Shown here one piece after another: positions 9,188 through 18,069 of a stretch of 64,000 bases of DNA. The stretch is from Arthrobacter ulcerisalmonis. GTDB taxonomy: Bacteria > Actinomycetota > Actinomycetes > Actinomycetales > Micrococcaceae. A model generated the notes under the pieces. The model was not told where the DNA came from and did not search any database. It worked only from the letters and a program-made list of their open reading frames with translations. Position numbers and translations under genes: made by a program. The stretch lies in NCBI RefSeq assembly GCF_900609065.1, contig NZ_UXAU01000041.1, positions 1-64,000 of the forward strand, written 5' to 3'. Each line of letters begins with the position of its first letter. Positions within the stretch are counted from its first letter, which is position 1.

Positions 9188-9850
9188 ATGCCCGGTACAC
9201 CCGAAACCACCCCTGCCAATCGGGAAGTTTCGGATGCACCGAGTCCGCGCCGTCTTTTGTCTTCCGAGAAGGTTTACGCGGGCCGGATCTGGGACGTCGT
9301 CAGTGACACGTTCAGCCTGCAGGACGGCGGGGAACCACTCACTCGCGACTTCATCGACCACCCAGGTGCCGTAGCCGTCCTGCCGATGAACGCAGCAGGG
9401 GAGATCTTGCTGCTCCGCCAATACCGGCATCCGGTGGGCATGGACCTCTGGGAGATTCCAGCCGGCCTCCTGGACATTGAGGGCGAGGATTTCGTGGTGG
9501 GCGCGGCCCGGGAGCTTGCCGAGGAAGCGGACATTGCGGCTGGCACCTGGAACGTGTTGGCCGATTTCTTCAACTCCCCAGGCTCCTCCAGCGAAGCGAT
9601 CCGCATCTACCTGGCCCGGGACATCACCGAGATCCCGCACCAGGATCGGCACCAGCGGACTGATGAAGAAGCTGAGATCGAGTTTCATTGGATCAGCCTC
9701 GACGACGCCGTCTCTGCCGTCTTGGCGGGTCGACTGCACAACCCGTCTGCCGTCGTCGGGATCCTGGCTGCAGCGGCCGCCCGGGCCGGGGACTACGCAG
9801 CCCTACGCCCAGCGGATGCGCCCTGGCCGGCCCACCCCAGCCAGCGCTGA
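9188..9850 (+). CDS. Nudix hydrolase, ADP-ribose pyrophosphatase type
   Basis: 220 aa. The Nudix box is visible as [10 protein letters not shown] followed by [11 protein letters not shown] near residue 95-120, and the preceding [20 protein letters not shown] is typical of ADP-ribose pyrophosphatases, which hydrolyse ADP-ribose to AMP and ribose 5-phosphate. The position between pyrG and xerD corresponds to M. tuberculosis Rv1700, a characterised ADP-ribose pyrophosphatase. The stop codon overlaps the xerD start (TGATG). Confidence 0.9.
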   Translation: MPGTPETTPANREVSDAPSPRRLLSSEKVYAGRIWDVVSDTFSLQDGGEPLTRDFIDHPGAVAVLPMNAAGEILLLRQYRHPVGMDLWEIPAGLLDIEGEDFVVGAARELAEEADIAAGTWNVLADFFNSPGSSSEAIRIYLARDITEIPHQDRHQRTDEEAEIEFHWISLDDAVSAVLAGRLHNPSAVVGILAAAAARAGDYAALRPADAPWPAHPSQR

Positions 9851-10803
9851 TGAGCGCTGCGCCGCCGCCCACTGCTGTTGACCGCGGCATCACCGACTAC
9901 CTCCAGCACATGGGGGTGGAGCGTGGGCTGGCCGCCAACACGCTCGCGGCATACCGGCGAGACCTGACGCGGTACGCGCACTACCTGCAGGCCGACGGCA
10001 CCCGGGCACCCGGCGACATCACCCGTCAGCACGTCACAGGCTTTGTCCGGGCGCTCTCGGAAGGGTCGGACGGCGGCTCCGTCCTCGCCGTCCGTTCGGC
10101 AGCCCGGACGGTGGTGGCCGTCCGCGGCCTGCACAAGTTCTGGGCGCTTGAAGGCTACACGGTGGCAGACCCCGCCAGTGAAGTCCATCCGCCCATGCCC
10201 GGCAAACGCCTCCCCAAAGCCATCAGCGTGGCAGAGGTGACACGTATCTTGGAGGCGGCCGGAACGGACACGGCCGCTGGACTCCGTGACCGGGCGTTGC
10301 TCGAATTCCTATATTCCACCGGCGCCCGGATCAGCGAGGCCATGGACTTGGATGTTGATGACATCTCGCTGGCCAGTGATGATGACGGCCCCGCAATTGT
10401 TCGGCTCTTCGGCAAGGGTTCCAAGGAGCGGCTGGTGCCGCTGGGGTCCTATGGTGCCAGGGCCTTGGACGCCTACCTGGTCCGGGGCAGGCCGTTGTTG
10501 GCAGCCAAGGGAAAGGGCACCCCGGCGCTTTTCTTGAACGCCCGCGGCGGCCGGATCAGCAGGCAGAGCGCTTGGACCATCATCAAAACGGCAGCGGAAA
10601 AAGCCAACATCACCCGGGCCGTTTCGCCACACACACTTCGGCACTCCTTCGCCACCCACCTGCTGGAGGGCGGGGCGGATGTCCGTGTGGTCCAGGAACT
10701 CCTGGGACATGCATCCGTCACCACCACCCAGGTGTACACGCTGGTCACCGCAGACACCCTGCGCGAAATCTACGCTGCGGCGCACCCGAGGGCATTGGGC
10801 TGA
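9850..10803 (+). CDS. xerD: Site-specific tyrosine recombinase XerD
   Basis: 317 aa. It has an N-terminal SAM-like core-binding domain ([19 protein letters not shown]) and a C-terminal catalytic domain. Catalytic residues visible: Arg160 in [11 protein letters not shown], Lys in the GKGSKER hairpin (189-192), His261 and Arg264 in SPHTLRHSF, His287 in LLGHASV, and nucleophile Tyr296 in TTQVYT. With XerC it resolves chromosome dimers at dif. An in-frame TTG 162 bp upstream exists, but the ATG at 9850 overlaps the Nudix stop and begins the expected N-terminus. No dif-like site was noticed nearby. Confidence 0.94.
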   Translation: MSAAPPPTAVDRGITDYLQHMGVERGLAANTLAAYRRDLTRYAHYLQADGTRAPGDITRQHVTGFVRALSEGSDGGSVLAVRSAARTVVAVRGLHKFWALEGYTVADPASEVHPPMPGKRLPKAISVAEVTRILEAAGTDTAAGLRDRALLEFLYSTGARISEAMDLDVDDISLASDDDGPAIVRLFGKGSKERLVPLGSYGARALDAYLVRGRPLLAAKGKGTPALFLNARGGRISRQSAWTIIKTAAEKANITRAVSPHTLRHSFATHLLEGGADVRVVQELLGHASVTTTQVYTLVTADTLREIYAAAHPRALG

Positions 10804-10886
10804 CCGGGTTGCCAGACTGGCCCGGTTTTGGAGGGCTGGTGGTGGAGCTGCTGTGCTCCGGCGTACCGGGTGGGCTGAAAACTGGG

Positions 10887-10949
10887 CTGGTGTGGCAGCA
10901 GCCCGAGCCGGGACCTTAGACTGGTGTGGCAGCGGCCCAGGCGGGGGAC
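10887..10949. repeat. Imperfect direct repeat after xerD
   Basis: CTGGTGTGGCAGC followed by a GCCC-containing, G-rich stretch occurs at 10887-10914 and again at 10921-10949 with a few changes, a 34-bp offset. It lies in the 145-bp gap between convergent xerD and the membrane protein gene. No hairpin with a U-run is evident. Confidence 0.45.
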
Positions 10950-11638
10950 TAAAGCACGGCGTCCAGGGTCAGCTCCACGGCGCTCAGAAACAACGCCAGC
11001 ACCGACGAACCCATGGCCGCCACCAGCATCAGGCCGGGGTGTGCCAACCCGATCACCACCCGTCGAAGCCTCGGCTGACCACGGAGGAATGATGCCGGCA
11101 CCCGGGTGCGGGCAGGGGACTGGGTCCAGCCGCGCAGCCTGCGCAGGAACCAGGCGCAGCGGGCTACGAACGCCAGCCAGAGGACCGAAACCACCAGCGG
11201 AACGAGGGCCGCCATCAGGTTCAGGCCCAGGGCAGTCACCTCCCGTTCCGAATCGCCGGCCAGCGCCTGGATGGTGGTGGAAATCGACGCGCTGAGAACC
11301 ACTGAAATTGACCACACCAGGAACGCCGCCACCAAGGCGAGGAACCGGACAAAGAACAGGCTCAGCACCGATTCCCGGACCGGTTTGACCTCGTGTCGTG
11401 GCGTCACGTGCAACACGGCCAAGGTGCAGACCATAGTGGGTAGGGCGGCCATGCCCACCAGCAGGTACCAAGTCCAGCCGGAGATATCCACGAATTCATC
11501 GAGGATGATCAACGCGGTCCACAGTCCGGACCACGCCCAGCCCCAGTACAGCGGGTTGCGGACCAGCCAGTCCGGCAATCGGGCATCGAGCGCAGAACCG
11601 CGGGTGGGCCTGCGCCCCGGGGCGATATCCTCAGTCAC
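10949..11638 (-). CDS. Predicted multi-pass membrane protein of unknown function
   Basis: About 229 residues with roughly five hydrophobic segments (YWGWAWSGLWTALIIL, WYLLVGMAALPTMVCTLAVL, LFFVRFLALVAAFLVWSISVVL, LMAALVPLVVSVLWLAFV and LMLVAAMGSSVLALFLSAVEL). No recognised domain or catalytic motif. The start is uncertain: the GTG at 11638 avoids overlap with the divergent Nudix gene, while an in-frame ATG at 11668 would overlap its start codon. The gene belongs to the insert that separates xerD from parA and is absent from the mycobacterial order. Confidence 0.7.
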   Translation of the reverse strand: MTEDIAPGRRPTRGSALDARLPDWLVRNPLYWGWAWSGLWTALIILDEFVDISGWTWYLLVGMAALPTMVCTLAVLHVTPRHEVKPVRESVLSLFFVRFLALVAAFLVWSISVVLSASISTTIQALAGDSEREVTALGLNLMAALVPLVVSVLWLAFVARCAWFLRRLRGWTQSPARTRVPASFLRGQPRLRRVVIGLAHPGLMLVAAMGSSVLALFLSAVELTLDAVL

Positions 11639-11653
11639 CCCTAGAGCTTCGCA

Positions 11654-11666
11654 TAGGCTGGGCGGC
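11654..11666 (+). promoter_or_regulatory. TAGGCT -10 element before a leaderless ATG
   Basis: TAGGCT at 11654-11659 is followed by seven bases and the ATG at 11667 of the Nudix gene. There is no convincing ribosome binding site. Initiation seven bases downstream of the -10 would put the ATG at or next to the mRNA 5' end. Confidence 0.45.
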
Positions 11667-12203
11667 ATGACTGCCGACCCCGTGACTTTGTGCTTCTTCC
11701 TCCGTGACAGCGGTCCCGGCCAGGAAGTCCTCTTGGGCCACAAACGCACCGGTTTTGGCCGTGGCAAGGTAGTGGGGGTGGGCGGTCACGTCGAACCCGG
11801 CGAGACGGTGCTGGCCGCCACCTGCCGGGAAGTCCTGGAAGAGGTCAACGTCACCGTTGCGCCGGAAGACCTGCTTCCAGCTGGGACCGTCGATTTCGTC
11901 TTCCCCGCCAGGCCGGAATGGAACATGTTCTGCACCGTCTTCCTGACCCGGCGCTGGCTGGGGGAGCCTTCCGAAAGTGACGAGATCACCCCGGCTTGGC
12001 ACCCCGCCGACCAGTTACCCACGGCCCTGATGTGGGCTGACGCCGAGCACTGGCTGCCGGCGTTGTTGTCCGGGCGGCGCACGGACGTGACAGTAGTCCT
12101 GGCAGCGGACAACGAAAATGTGGCCAGCGTCAGGTATGCCGACTGGCCCGCGGACGTCCCGTCGTCGTCGTTTCCCAACGCGGCGGTGCGCGGCGGGGAA
12201 TAA
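11667..12203 (+). CDS. Nudix hydrolase, MutT/8-oxo-dGTP diphosphatase type
   Basis: 178 aa. The Nudix box is GHVEPGETVLAATCREVLEE followed by VNV, with the conserved glycine, glutamates and REVLEE core intact. The upstream GKVVGVGGHVEPGE and the later PARPEWNMFCTVF and WLGEPSESDEITPAWH resemble the MTH1/8-oxo-dGTP group, which sanitises oxidised nucleotides; substrate choice is inferred. The long upstream open frame from 11106 is antisense to the membrane gene and is not coding. Convergent with the response regulator gene, 24 bp away. Confidence 0.85.
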   Translation: MTADPVTLCFFLRDSGPGQEVLLGHKRTGFGRGKVVGVGGHVEPGETVLAATCREVLEEVNVTVAPEDLLPAGTVDFVFPARPEWNMFCTVFLTRRWLGEPSESDEITPAWHPADQLPTALMWADAEHWLPALLSGRRTDVTVVLAADNENVASVRYADWPADVPSSSFPNAAVRGGE

Positions 12204-12227
12204 CGACGCCGGCACCCGGCAGTGATG

Positions 12228-12941
12228 TCAGGCCCGGTACCAGCGGTATTCGTTTTCCGGCCGGCCGGGGGTGCCAAACCGCGCCATCCGGGACACCGTA
12301 CCCGCATCTGCCAGGTACTCGAGGTAGCGCCGTGCAGTGACCCGGGACATGCCCAGGGCGTCCATGACCTCGGTGGCCGAAACCGCTGCAGTCTGTGCGC
12401 GCAGGAAATCTTGGACCGACCCCAAGGTGGAGGTCGATAGTCCCTTGGGAAGCTGAAGTTCAGACGGTGCGCGGAGGCTGGCGAACGCCTGGTCCACCTC
12501 GCTCTGCGAGGCGCTGGAGCGGCCTGCCCCGGTTCCTGAGCCGGCCAGTTGTGCCCTGAACTGCTGGTAGCTGGCCAACTTGTCCGCAAACGCGGCATAC
12601 GTGAAGGGCTTGATGAGGTACTGGACCACGCCGATCGCCACGGCCGCCCGGACGGTGGCGAGTTCCCGGACCGCTGTGATGGCGATAATGTCTGCCAGGA
12701 TGCCCGCCGAACGCATCCGCCGGGCAATGTCCAGGCCGTGCAGGTCCGGCAGGTTCATGTCGAGCAGGACAAGTTCCACTGGAGTCCCGGCTGCAGCAAA
12801 TTCGCCCAAGAGCCGCAGCGCCGACTGGCCATCCGGTGCCGTCCCGGCCAGCTCGAACCCTGGTACCCGGCCCACGTAGGTGGCGTGTGCTGCGGCGGCG
12901 ATCGCCTCGTCCTCAACGACGAGGACGCGGATGGCACTCAT
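12228..12941 (-). CDS. Response regulator, DcuR/CitB/DctR family
   Basis: 237 aa. The receiver domain is complete: acidic pair DE at 10-11, phospho-acceptor Asp61 in LVLLDMNLPDLHG, Thr89 in AITA and Lys111 in YLIKPF. The C-terminal half carries a winged-helix/HTH (VSATEVMDALGMSRVTARRYLEYL) as in DcuR and CitB. Its start overlaps the stop of the sensor kinase gene (ATGA), so the pair is translationally coupled. It is expected to control dctA, which diverges on the other side of the kinase, in response to C4-dicarboxylates or citrate. Confidence 0.92.
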   Translation of the reverse strand: MSAIRVLVVEDEAIAAAAHATYVGRVPGFELAGTAPDGQSALRLLGEFAAAGTPVELVLLDMNLPDLHGLDIARRMRSAGILADIIAITAVRELATVRAAVAIGVVQYLIKPFTYAAFADKLASYQQFRAQLAGSGTGAGRSSASQSEVDQAFASLRAPSELQLPKGLSTSTLGSVQDFLRAQTAAVSATEVMDALGMSRVTARRYLEYLADAGTVSRMARFGTPGRPENEYRWYRA

Positions 12942-14599
12942 GGTTCCCTTTCGGCTGGGGCAGTCTCTGGTGGGGTAGCTGGTTCATGGCCCGGGACGGT
13001 AGCAGGCAGGAAAACCTCAAACTTGGCGCCGCGCCTGCCGTTGATGGCCAGCGTACCGCCCAGTCGTTGCACGGCCTGCCGTACCAGGGCCAGCCCAATG
13101 CCGCGACCGCCCGGCCCCGACTGCTTGGTGCTGTAGCCGTGCCGGAAAATGTTCGCAGCCGCTGCCGGTGAAATTTCCGGCCCAGAATCGTGGACGGTGA
13201 CGTCCAGTCCCTCCTCGTCGGATTCGACCGTGAGCCTGACCCGCCGCGGCGGGGGGCCTTCGGTTGCCGCGTCGATGGCGTTGTCCAGCAGGTTTCCCAG
13301 GATGGTGACCAGGTCCTGGACCGGCACCCCCGCCACGCTCCCGGACCCAAGGGCTGACACATCCAGCTGCACGCCGTGCTCGTGCGCTTCGGCGACTTTC
13401 CCCATCACCAGGGCGCCCAGCACGGGTTCGTCCACGGAGCTGATCATGTCGTCCGTAAGCCGTTGACTCAGGGCCAGATCGTTGGTGGCGAAGTCCAGGG
13501 CTTCCTGCATGCGGCCCAGTTCCAGGAGCGACACCATGGTGTGCAGCCTGTTGGCGTGCTCGTGCGTCTGTGCCCGGAGGGCCCCAGACAAGGTTCGCAT
13601 GGTCTCCAGTTCGTTGCCCAGCGCTTCAATCTCAGTCCTGTCCCGCAGCGTCGCCACGGTGCCATAAAGTGCAGTCCTGCCACGGCCAGCAGGGACGTCC
13701 GGCCCCTTGGCCGGGCCCTGGTTGACCACCAGGATCCGCGATCCGGTCAGGACAATCTCATCCTTCGTGGCGCGGCCGGAGATGAAGAGCTCCCGAAGCC
13801 CCTCGTCGAGGGGCAGCTCAGCCAACGACGGCGGCCTGGTGGGGTCCAGGGGGCTGCCTGCCAGGCCCAGGAGTTCCGCGGCCTGGTCGTTGTACATCAC
13901 CACGTTGCCCTTGGTGTCGATCAGGATCAGCCCCTCACGGACTGAGTGCAGCACCGATTCGTAGTAGGCAAAGAGCTGGGAGAGCTGCTCCGGCCCCCAC
14001 CCGCGGGTAACGCGGCGAAGATACCTTCCCAGCAGCCATGCCGCCAAGGACCCGCCCACCAGCAACGCCAACCCAATAGCCAGCAACGCCGGCAGTCGCG
14101 CAGCCAACGCCACATCGACGGTCCGGACCGTCACCCCCACCGCCACCAGGGCACGGACTGTGCCGCCGCCGTCGAGCACGGGAACAATGGTGCGCACCGA
14201 CGGCCCCAACGTCCCGGCAGTGACCTCAGTGAACGCCTGACCCTGCAGGGCAGCATCAATGGAACCAATGTAGGGCTTGCCCAGCTCCTCGGTCCGCGGA
14301 TGCGTCCAGCGGGTCCGGTCCGGCGCCATGATGGTGATGAAATCCACGTCGGCGCCCGCCATGACATCCAGCGCGTATGGCTGCAGCACGGCACTGGGAT
14401 CAGGCGACCCGGCCGCTTGGAGGACCAGCGGGTTGGCGGCAATCGACGCGGCAATGCCTGCCATCCGCAGCCCCGCCTCGTCATAGGTCCGGTCCCGCGC
14501 GTCGGTAAAGGTGGCAGTTCCCACGACGGCGATGAATGCCACCACGATCAGCAGGTTCGCCACAAAAAGCCGGCGGGCAATACTCCAACGCTGGATCAT
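12938..14599 (-). CDS. Sensor histidine kinase, DcuS/CitA family
   Basis: 553 aa when started at the ATG at 14599, which has GGAAGG five to six bases upstream; a longer frame adds ten residues. Membrane segment 1 (about 9-29) and segment 2 (about 168-190) flank an extracytoplasmic PAS-type ligand domain. A cytoplasmic PAS (LILIDTKGNVVMYNDQAAELLG) follows, then the DHp motif HEHANRLHTMVSLLELG (His near 346) characteristic of the CitA/DcuS class, and an ATPase domain with N-box NLLDNAIDAATEG and G-box GGRGIGLALV. Signals are probably citrate or C4-dicarboxylates, given the adjacent transporter. Confidence 0.92.
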   Translation of the reverse strand: MIQRWSIARRLFVANLLIVVAFIAVVGTATFTDARDRTYDEAGLRMAGIAASIAANPLVLQAAGSPDPSAVLQPYALDVMAGADVDFITIMAPDRTRWTHPRTEELGKPYIGSIDAALQGQAFTEVTAGTLGPSVRTIVPVLDGGGTVRALVAVGVTVRTVDVALAARLPALLAIGLALLVGGSLAAWLLGRYLRRVTRGWGPEQLSQLFAYYESVLHSVREGLILIDTKGNVVMYNDQAAELLGLAGSPLDPTRPPSLAELPLDEGLRELFISGRATKDEIVLTGSRILVVNQGPAKGPDVPAGRGRTALYGTVATLRDRTEIEALGNELETMRTLSGALRAQTHEHANRLHTMVSLLELGRMQEALDFATNDLALSQRLTDDMISSVDEPVLGALVMGKVAEAHEHGVQLDVSALGSGSVAGVPVQDLVTILGNLLDNAIDAATEGPPPRRVRLTVESDEEGLDVTVHDSGPEISPAAAANIFRHGYSTKQSGPGGRGIGLALVRQAVQRLGGTLAINGRRGAKFEVFLPATVPGHEPATPPETAPAEREP

Positions 14600-14630
14600 C
14601 ACTGCCTTCCACGACCAATATGAACGCAAC

Positions 14631-14646
14631 GGTGACCTGGATCACG
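14631..14646. promoter_or_regulatory. Crp/GlxR-like palindrome between the sensor kinase gene and dctA
   Basis: GGTGACCTGGATCACG contains the exact half-sites GTGA and TCAC separated by six bases, the core of the Crp/GlxR consensus TGTGA-N6-TCACA. It lies in the 141-bp divergent region, 32 bp upstream of the kinase start and about 95 bp upstream of dctA. Binding by a Crp-family regulator is inferred. Confidence 0.5.
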
Positions 14647-14740
14647 GCGTGCCCAATGATGGACATCACACCGCAAGGACGCATCGGGATCCAGAACACG
14701 AGCCGTAGCGTCTTCCAGATTATCCATAAGGAGACACATC

Positions 14741-16090
14741 ATGGCCTCTCAACGAGGAGAGTCGCTCGGCACCCTTAAGAAGAAGCGCAAGGGCATCGAC
14801 AAATCGCACTATCTCTACATCGCCGTCATCGCCGCCGTGATCCTCGGCGCCGTGGTTGGCCTGATGTTCCCCGAGGTTGGCAAGTCCCTCAAGCCTTTGG
14901 GTGACGGCTTCATCAAACTCATCAAGATGATGATCGGCCCCGTGATCTTCTGCACCATCGTCCTGGGCATTGGCTCGATCGCCAAAGCCGCGACGGTGGG
15001 CAAGGTCGGCGGCCTGGCCCTTGGTTACTTCGTCCTGATGTCCACCTTCGCCCTGGCCATCGGCCTGGTGGTCGGCAACCTGATCCACCCCGGCGAAGGC
15101 CTCAAGCTCACCCCCTACGATCCCACCAAGCCGGCCGCCACAGACCCCACGGTAGCCTTCCTGCTGGGCATCATCCCCGGTGATATCCCAGTCCTCCCGA
15201 CGCTTCTCGCCGCCATCCTGGTGGGCTTCGCACTGCAGAAGATGGGCCCGCAGGGCGCTCCGATCCTGAAGGCGATCGGCCACGGCCAGACCCTCGTGTT
15301 CCGCATCTTGATCATGATCATGTGGCTTGCCCCGATCGGCGCTTTCGGTGCCATCGCCGCCGTGGTTGGCGCCACCGGCTTCCAGGCAATCGTGAGCATG
15401 TTCACCCTGATGCTTGCCTTCTACATCACCTGCGCCCTGTTCATCGTCATCATCCTCGGCGGCCTGCTCAAACTGGTCACTGGCTTCAACATTTTCAAGT
15501 TGATGAAGTACCTGGGCCGCGAATACCTGCTCATCTTCTCCACCTCATCCTCCGAAGCAGCACTGCCCCGCCTGATCGCCAAGATGGAGCACCTGGGTGT
15601 CTCCAAGCCCGTGGTAGGCGTCACGGTCCCCACCGGCTACTCCTTCAACCTTGACGGCACTGCGATCTACCTGACCATGGCATCGCTGTTCGTCGCCAAC
15701 GCCATGGGCACCCCGCTGGACCTCGGCGCCCAGGTATCGCTGCTGGTCTTCATGATCATCGCCTCCAAGGGTGCGGCAGGCGTCACCGGCGCCGGCCTGG
15801 CCACCCTGGCAGCCGGCCTGCAGGCCCACAAGCCTGAACTGCTCGGCGGCGTGGGCATGATCGTCGGGATCGACCGGTTCATGTCCGAGGCCCGCGCCCT
15901 GACCAACTTCACCGGCAACGCAGTGGCCACCGTCCTGGTGGGCACCTGGGTCAAGGAGATCGACAATGCCCAAGTCAACCGGGTGCTGTCCGGTGAAGAA
16001 CCGTTCGACGAGCAGACCATGATCGCCGGCCACGGCGAGGTTACCGACGAGCCAACAGCCGACCAGAAGCCCGTTCCCGTCAACGCCTAG
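14741..16090 (+). CDS. dctA: C4-dicarboxylate:cation symporter DctA
   Basis: 449-aa member of the dicarboxylate/amino acid:cation symporter (SDF/DAACS) family, imports succinate, fumarate or malate. The family signatures are present: the serine-rich re-entrant hairpin STSSSEAALPRLI, the GYSFNLDGTAIYLTMASLF segment and NFTGNAVATVLVGTW. Eight hydrophobic segments fit the fold. The ATG has AAGGAG eight bases upstream. Regulation by the adjacent two-component system and possibly by the Crp-like site is suggested by arrangement. It ends before a strong terminator hairpin. Confidence 0.93.
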   Translation: MASQRGESLGTLKKKRKGIDKSHYLYIAVIAAVILGAVVGLMFPEVGKSLKPLGDGFIKLIKMMIGPVIFCTIVLGIGSIAKAATVGKVGGLALGYFVLMSTFALAIGLVVGNLIHPGEGLKLTPYDPTKPAATDPTVAFLLGIIPGDIPVLPTLLAAILVGFALQKMGPQGAPILKAIGHGQTLVFRILIMIMWLAPIGAFGAIAAVVGATGFQAIVSMFTLMLAFYITCALFIVIILGGLLKLVTGFNIFKLMKYLGREYLLIFSTSSSEAALPRLIAKMEHLGVSKPVVGVTVPTGYSFNLDGTAIYLTMASLFVANAMGTPLDLGAQVSLLVFMIIASKGAAGVTGAGLATLAAGLQAHKPELLGGVGMIVGIDRFMSEARALTNFTGNAVATVLVGTWVKEIDNAQVNRVLSGEEPFDEQTMIAGHGEVTDEPTADQKPVPVNA

Positions 16091-16120
16091 CAGCAACCAC
16101 CGCACAGCGTCTGGCAACCG

Positions 16121-16157
16121 ACACCGCCCCCGCAGCACCACGCTGCGGGGGCGGTGT
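16121..16157 (+). terminator. Intrinsic terminator after dctA
   Basis: A perfect 16-bp stem (ACACCGCCCCCGCAGC at 16121-16136 pairing with 16142-16157) with a five-base loop is followed by TGTTTGG. It ends the dctA transcript and insulates the parA-scpAB operon. Confidence 0.8.
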
Positions 16158-16343
16158 TGTTTGGCGTGAGCAGGGGGAGTGGGGGCAACCTTCGACCTCA
16201 ACTAGAGGGTCAAGGCTCAACATTCGCAGAAAGTCAAGTTGACCGGAAAGCCGTGCTCGCGGCTGTAACCTTGGTGAGAAGAAGGCATGCTTCCGGCCGT
16301 CCGGGAGCCTGCAATCACCGTCATCGAAAGTGTGGATAGATAC

Positions 16344-17243
16344 GTGAGCAGCGATCAGGGTTCGGCAACTCTGGAGGGCACGGACCTCGATCTTGAGGAC
16401 AAGGTCATGGGCCCCACCGGGCGTCCCTACCGCGAATTCCCGGAACCCGCACCGCTGTCTTCCCACGGGCCCGCCCGCGTGATTGCCATGGTTAACCAGA
16501 AGGGTGGCGTGGGGAAGACCACCTCCACCATCAACCTGGCAGCAGCGCTCGCCGAGTTTGGCCGCAAGGTCTTGCTGGTGGACTTCGATCCCCAAGGTGC
16601 CCTGTCTGCAGGCCTCGGTGTCAACCCGCACGAGCTGGATCTCACGGTCTACAACGTCCTGATGGATCGCAAGGTGGACATCCGCGATGCCATCCACCAC
16701 ACCGGCGTCGAAAACGTCGACCTGCTGCCCGCCAACATCGACCTGTCCGCCGCCGAGGTGCAACTGGTCAATGAGGTGGCGCGCGAGCAGGTGCTCGACC
16801 GGGCGCTGAAGAAGGTGGAAGACGATTACGACGTCGTCTTGATCGACTGCCAGCCGTCGCTGGGTCTGTTGACGGTCAACGCCCTCACGGCAGCGCACGG
16901 CGTCATCATCCCGCTGATCTGTGAATTCTTTGCGCTCCGCGCGGTTGCCCTGTTGGTAGAAACCATCGACAAGGTCCAGGACCGGCTCAACCCCAGGCTG
17001 CAGGTGGACGGCGTCCTGGCCACCATGTACGACGCCCGGACCCTGCACAGCCGCGAGGTCATCACCCGCCTGGTCGAGGCTTTCGGGGACAAGGTCTTCG
17101 AGACCGTCATCAAGCGGTCCATCAAGTTCGCCGACGCCACCGTGGCTGCAGAACCCATCACCAGCTACGCCGGGAACCATATTGGTGCCGATGCCTACCG
17201 TCGCCTGGCCAAGGAACTGATCTCCCGTGGCGGCGCTCCCTAG
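16344..17243 (+). CDS. parA: ParA family ATPase next to ScpAB
   Basis: Deviant Walker A motif VNQKGGVGKTTSTINLA, the VDFDPQGALSAGLG motif and LIDCQPSLGLLTVNAL identify a ParA/Soj-type ATPase. The chosen GTG at 16344 gives an N-terminus beginning SSDQGSATLEGTDL; an in-frame ATG at 16287 directly after AGAAGAAGG would add 19 residues but its spacing is very short. There is no parB beside it; instead scpA starts 17 bases before its stop and scpB follows, as in mycobacteria (Rv1708-Rv1710). It is therefore probably a chromosome-organisation partner of condensin rather than the origin-proximal partition ATPase. Confidence 0.88.
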   Translation: MSSDQGSATLEGTDLDLEDKVMGPTGRPYREFPEPAPLSSHGPARVIAMVNQKGGVGKTTSTINLAAALAEFGRKVLLVDFDPQGALSAGLGVNPHELDLTVYNVLMDRKVDIRDAIHHTGVENVDLLPANIDLSAAEVQLVNEVAREQVLDRALKKVEDDYDVVLIDCQPSLGLLTVNALTAAHGVIIPLICEFFALRAVALLVETIDKVQDRLNPRLQVDGVLATMYDARTLHSREVITRLVEAFGDKVFETVIKRSIKFADATVAAEPITSYAGNHIGADAYRRLAKELISRGGAP

Positions 17244-18069
17244 CCACACCGTGGTCGACACCAAGCCCGCCTTCGAGGTTCGGCTCGCCAACTTCACCGG
17301 CCCTTTTGACGTGTTGCTGGGGCTGATCGCCAAGCACCAGATGGATATCACGGACGTGGCTATCGCCACCGTTACCGATGAGTTCATCAAGTACATCCGC
17401 AACCTGCAGGAGCAGGGAAACAACTGGGATCTGGACGAGGCCAGTGAGTTCCTGGTCATTGCGGCCACCCTGCTGGATCTCAAAGCTGCCCGACTCCTGC
17501 CCGCCGGAGCGGTTGATGATGAAGAAGACATTGCCCTCCTGGAAGCCCGTGACTTGCTGTTCGCGCGGCTCCTGCAATACCGAGCCTTCAAGCAGGTGGC
17601 GGCATTGATGTCCGTGACGCTGGAGCACGAAAGCCAGCGGTTCCCGCGCCAAGTGGCCCTGGAAGACCACTTTGCGGCCATGCTGCCGGAACTGGTGTGG
17701 AAGCACACGCCCGAGCAGTTCGCTGCCCTGGCCGCTGCTGCGCTGCAACCGAAAACCCCGCAGCCCAACGAGGTTGGCCTGGCGCACTTGCATGGCCACA
17801 GCAGCAACGTCAGCGTCAAGGAAGAAGCGGAATTGGTGGGCCGCCGGCTCCAGCGCCAGTCACCATTGACGTTCCGGGCATTGATCGCGGATGCCAGCTC
17901 ACCGCTGGTGGTGGTGGCCCGTTTCCTTGCCCTCCTTGAACTGTTCAGAGACAAAGCAGTCACGTTTGACCAACTGGCACCTTTGGCCGAACTGGCCGTC
18001 CACTGGACCGCAAGCGGGAGCACCTGGTCGGCGGATAACGTCAGCGAAGAGTACGAGGACCCACAGTGA
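17227..18069 (+). CDS. scpA: Segregation and condensation protein A
   Basis: 280-aa kleisin subunit of the SMC-ScpAB condensin. The N-terminal signature FTGPFDVLLGLIAKHQMDITDVAI binds the SMC neck; the segment FLVIAATLLDLKAARLLP is also typical, and the C-terminal winged helix (RALIADASSPLVVVARFLALLELF) binds the SMC head. The GTG start lies within the end of parA (17-base overlap) and the stop overlaps the scpB GTG, so the three genes are coupled. Confidence 0.93.
   Translation: MAALPSHTVVDTKPAFEVRLANFTGPFDVLLGLIAKHQMDITDVAIATVTDEFIKYIRNLQEQGNNWDLDEASEFLVIAATLLDLKAARLLPAGAVDDEEDIALLEARDLLFARLLQYRAFKQVAALMSVTLEHESQRFPRQVALEDHFAAMLPELVWKHTPEQFAALAAAALQPKTPQPNEVGLAHLHGHSSNVSVKEEAELVGRRLQRQSPLTFRALIADASSPLVVVARFLALLELFRDKAVTFDQLAPLAELAVHWTASGSTWSADNVSEEYEDPQ

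Noticed and set aside
11106..11666. Longer N-terminus for the second Nudix protein
   Set aside because: It lies antisense to the membrane protein gene and is not Nudix-like; the ATG at 11667 has its own -10 element.
12221..14623. Plus-strand open frames opposite the two-component genes
   Set aside because: They mirror high-GC codons of the real minus-strand genes and show no domains.
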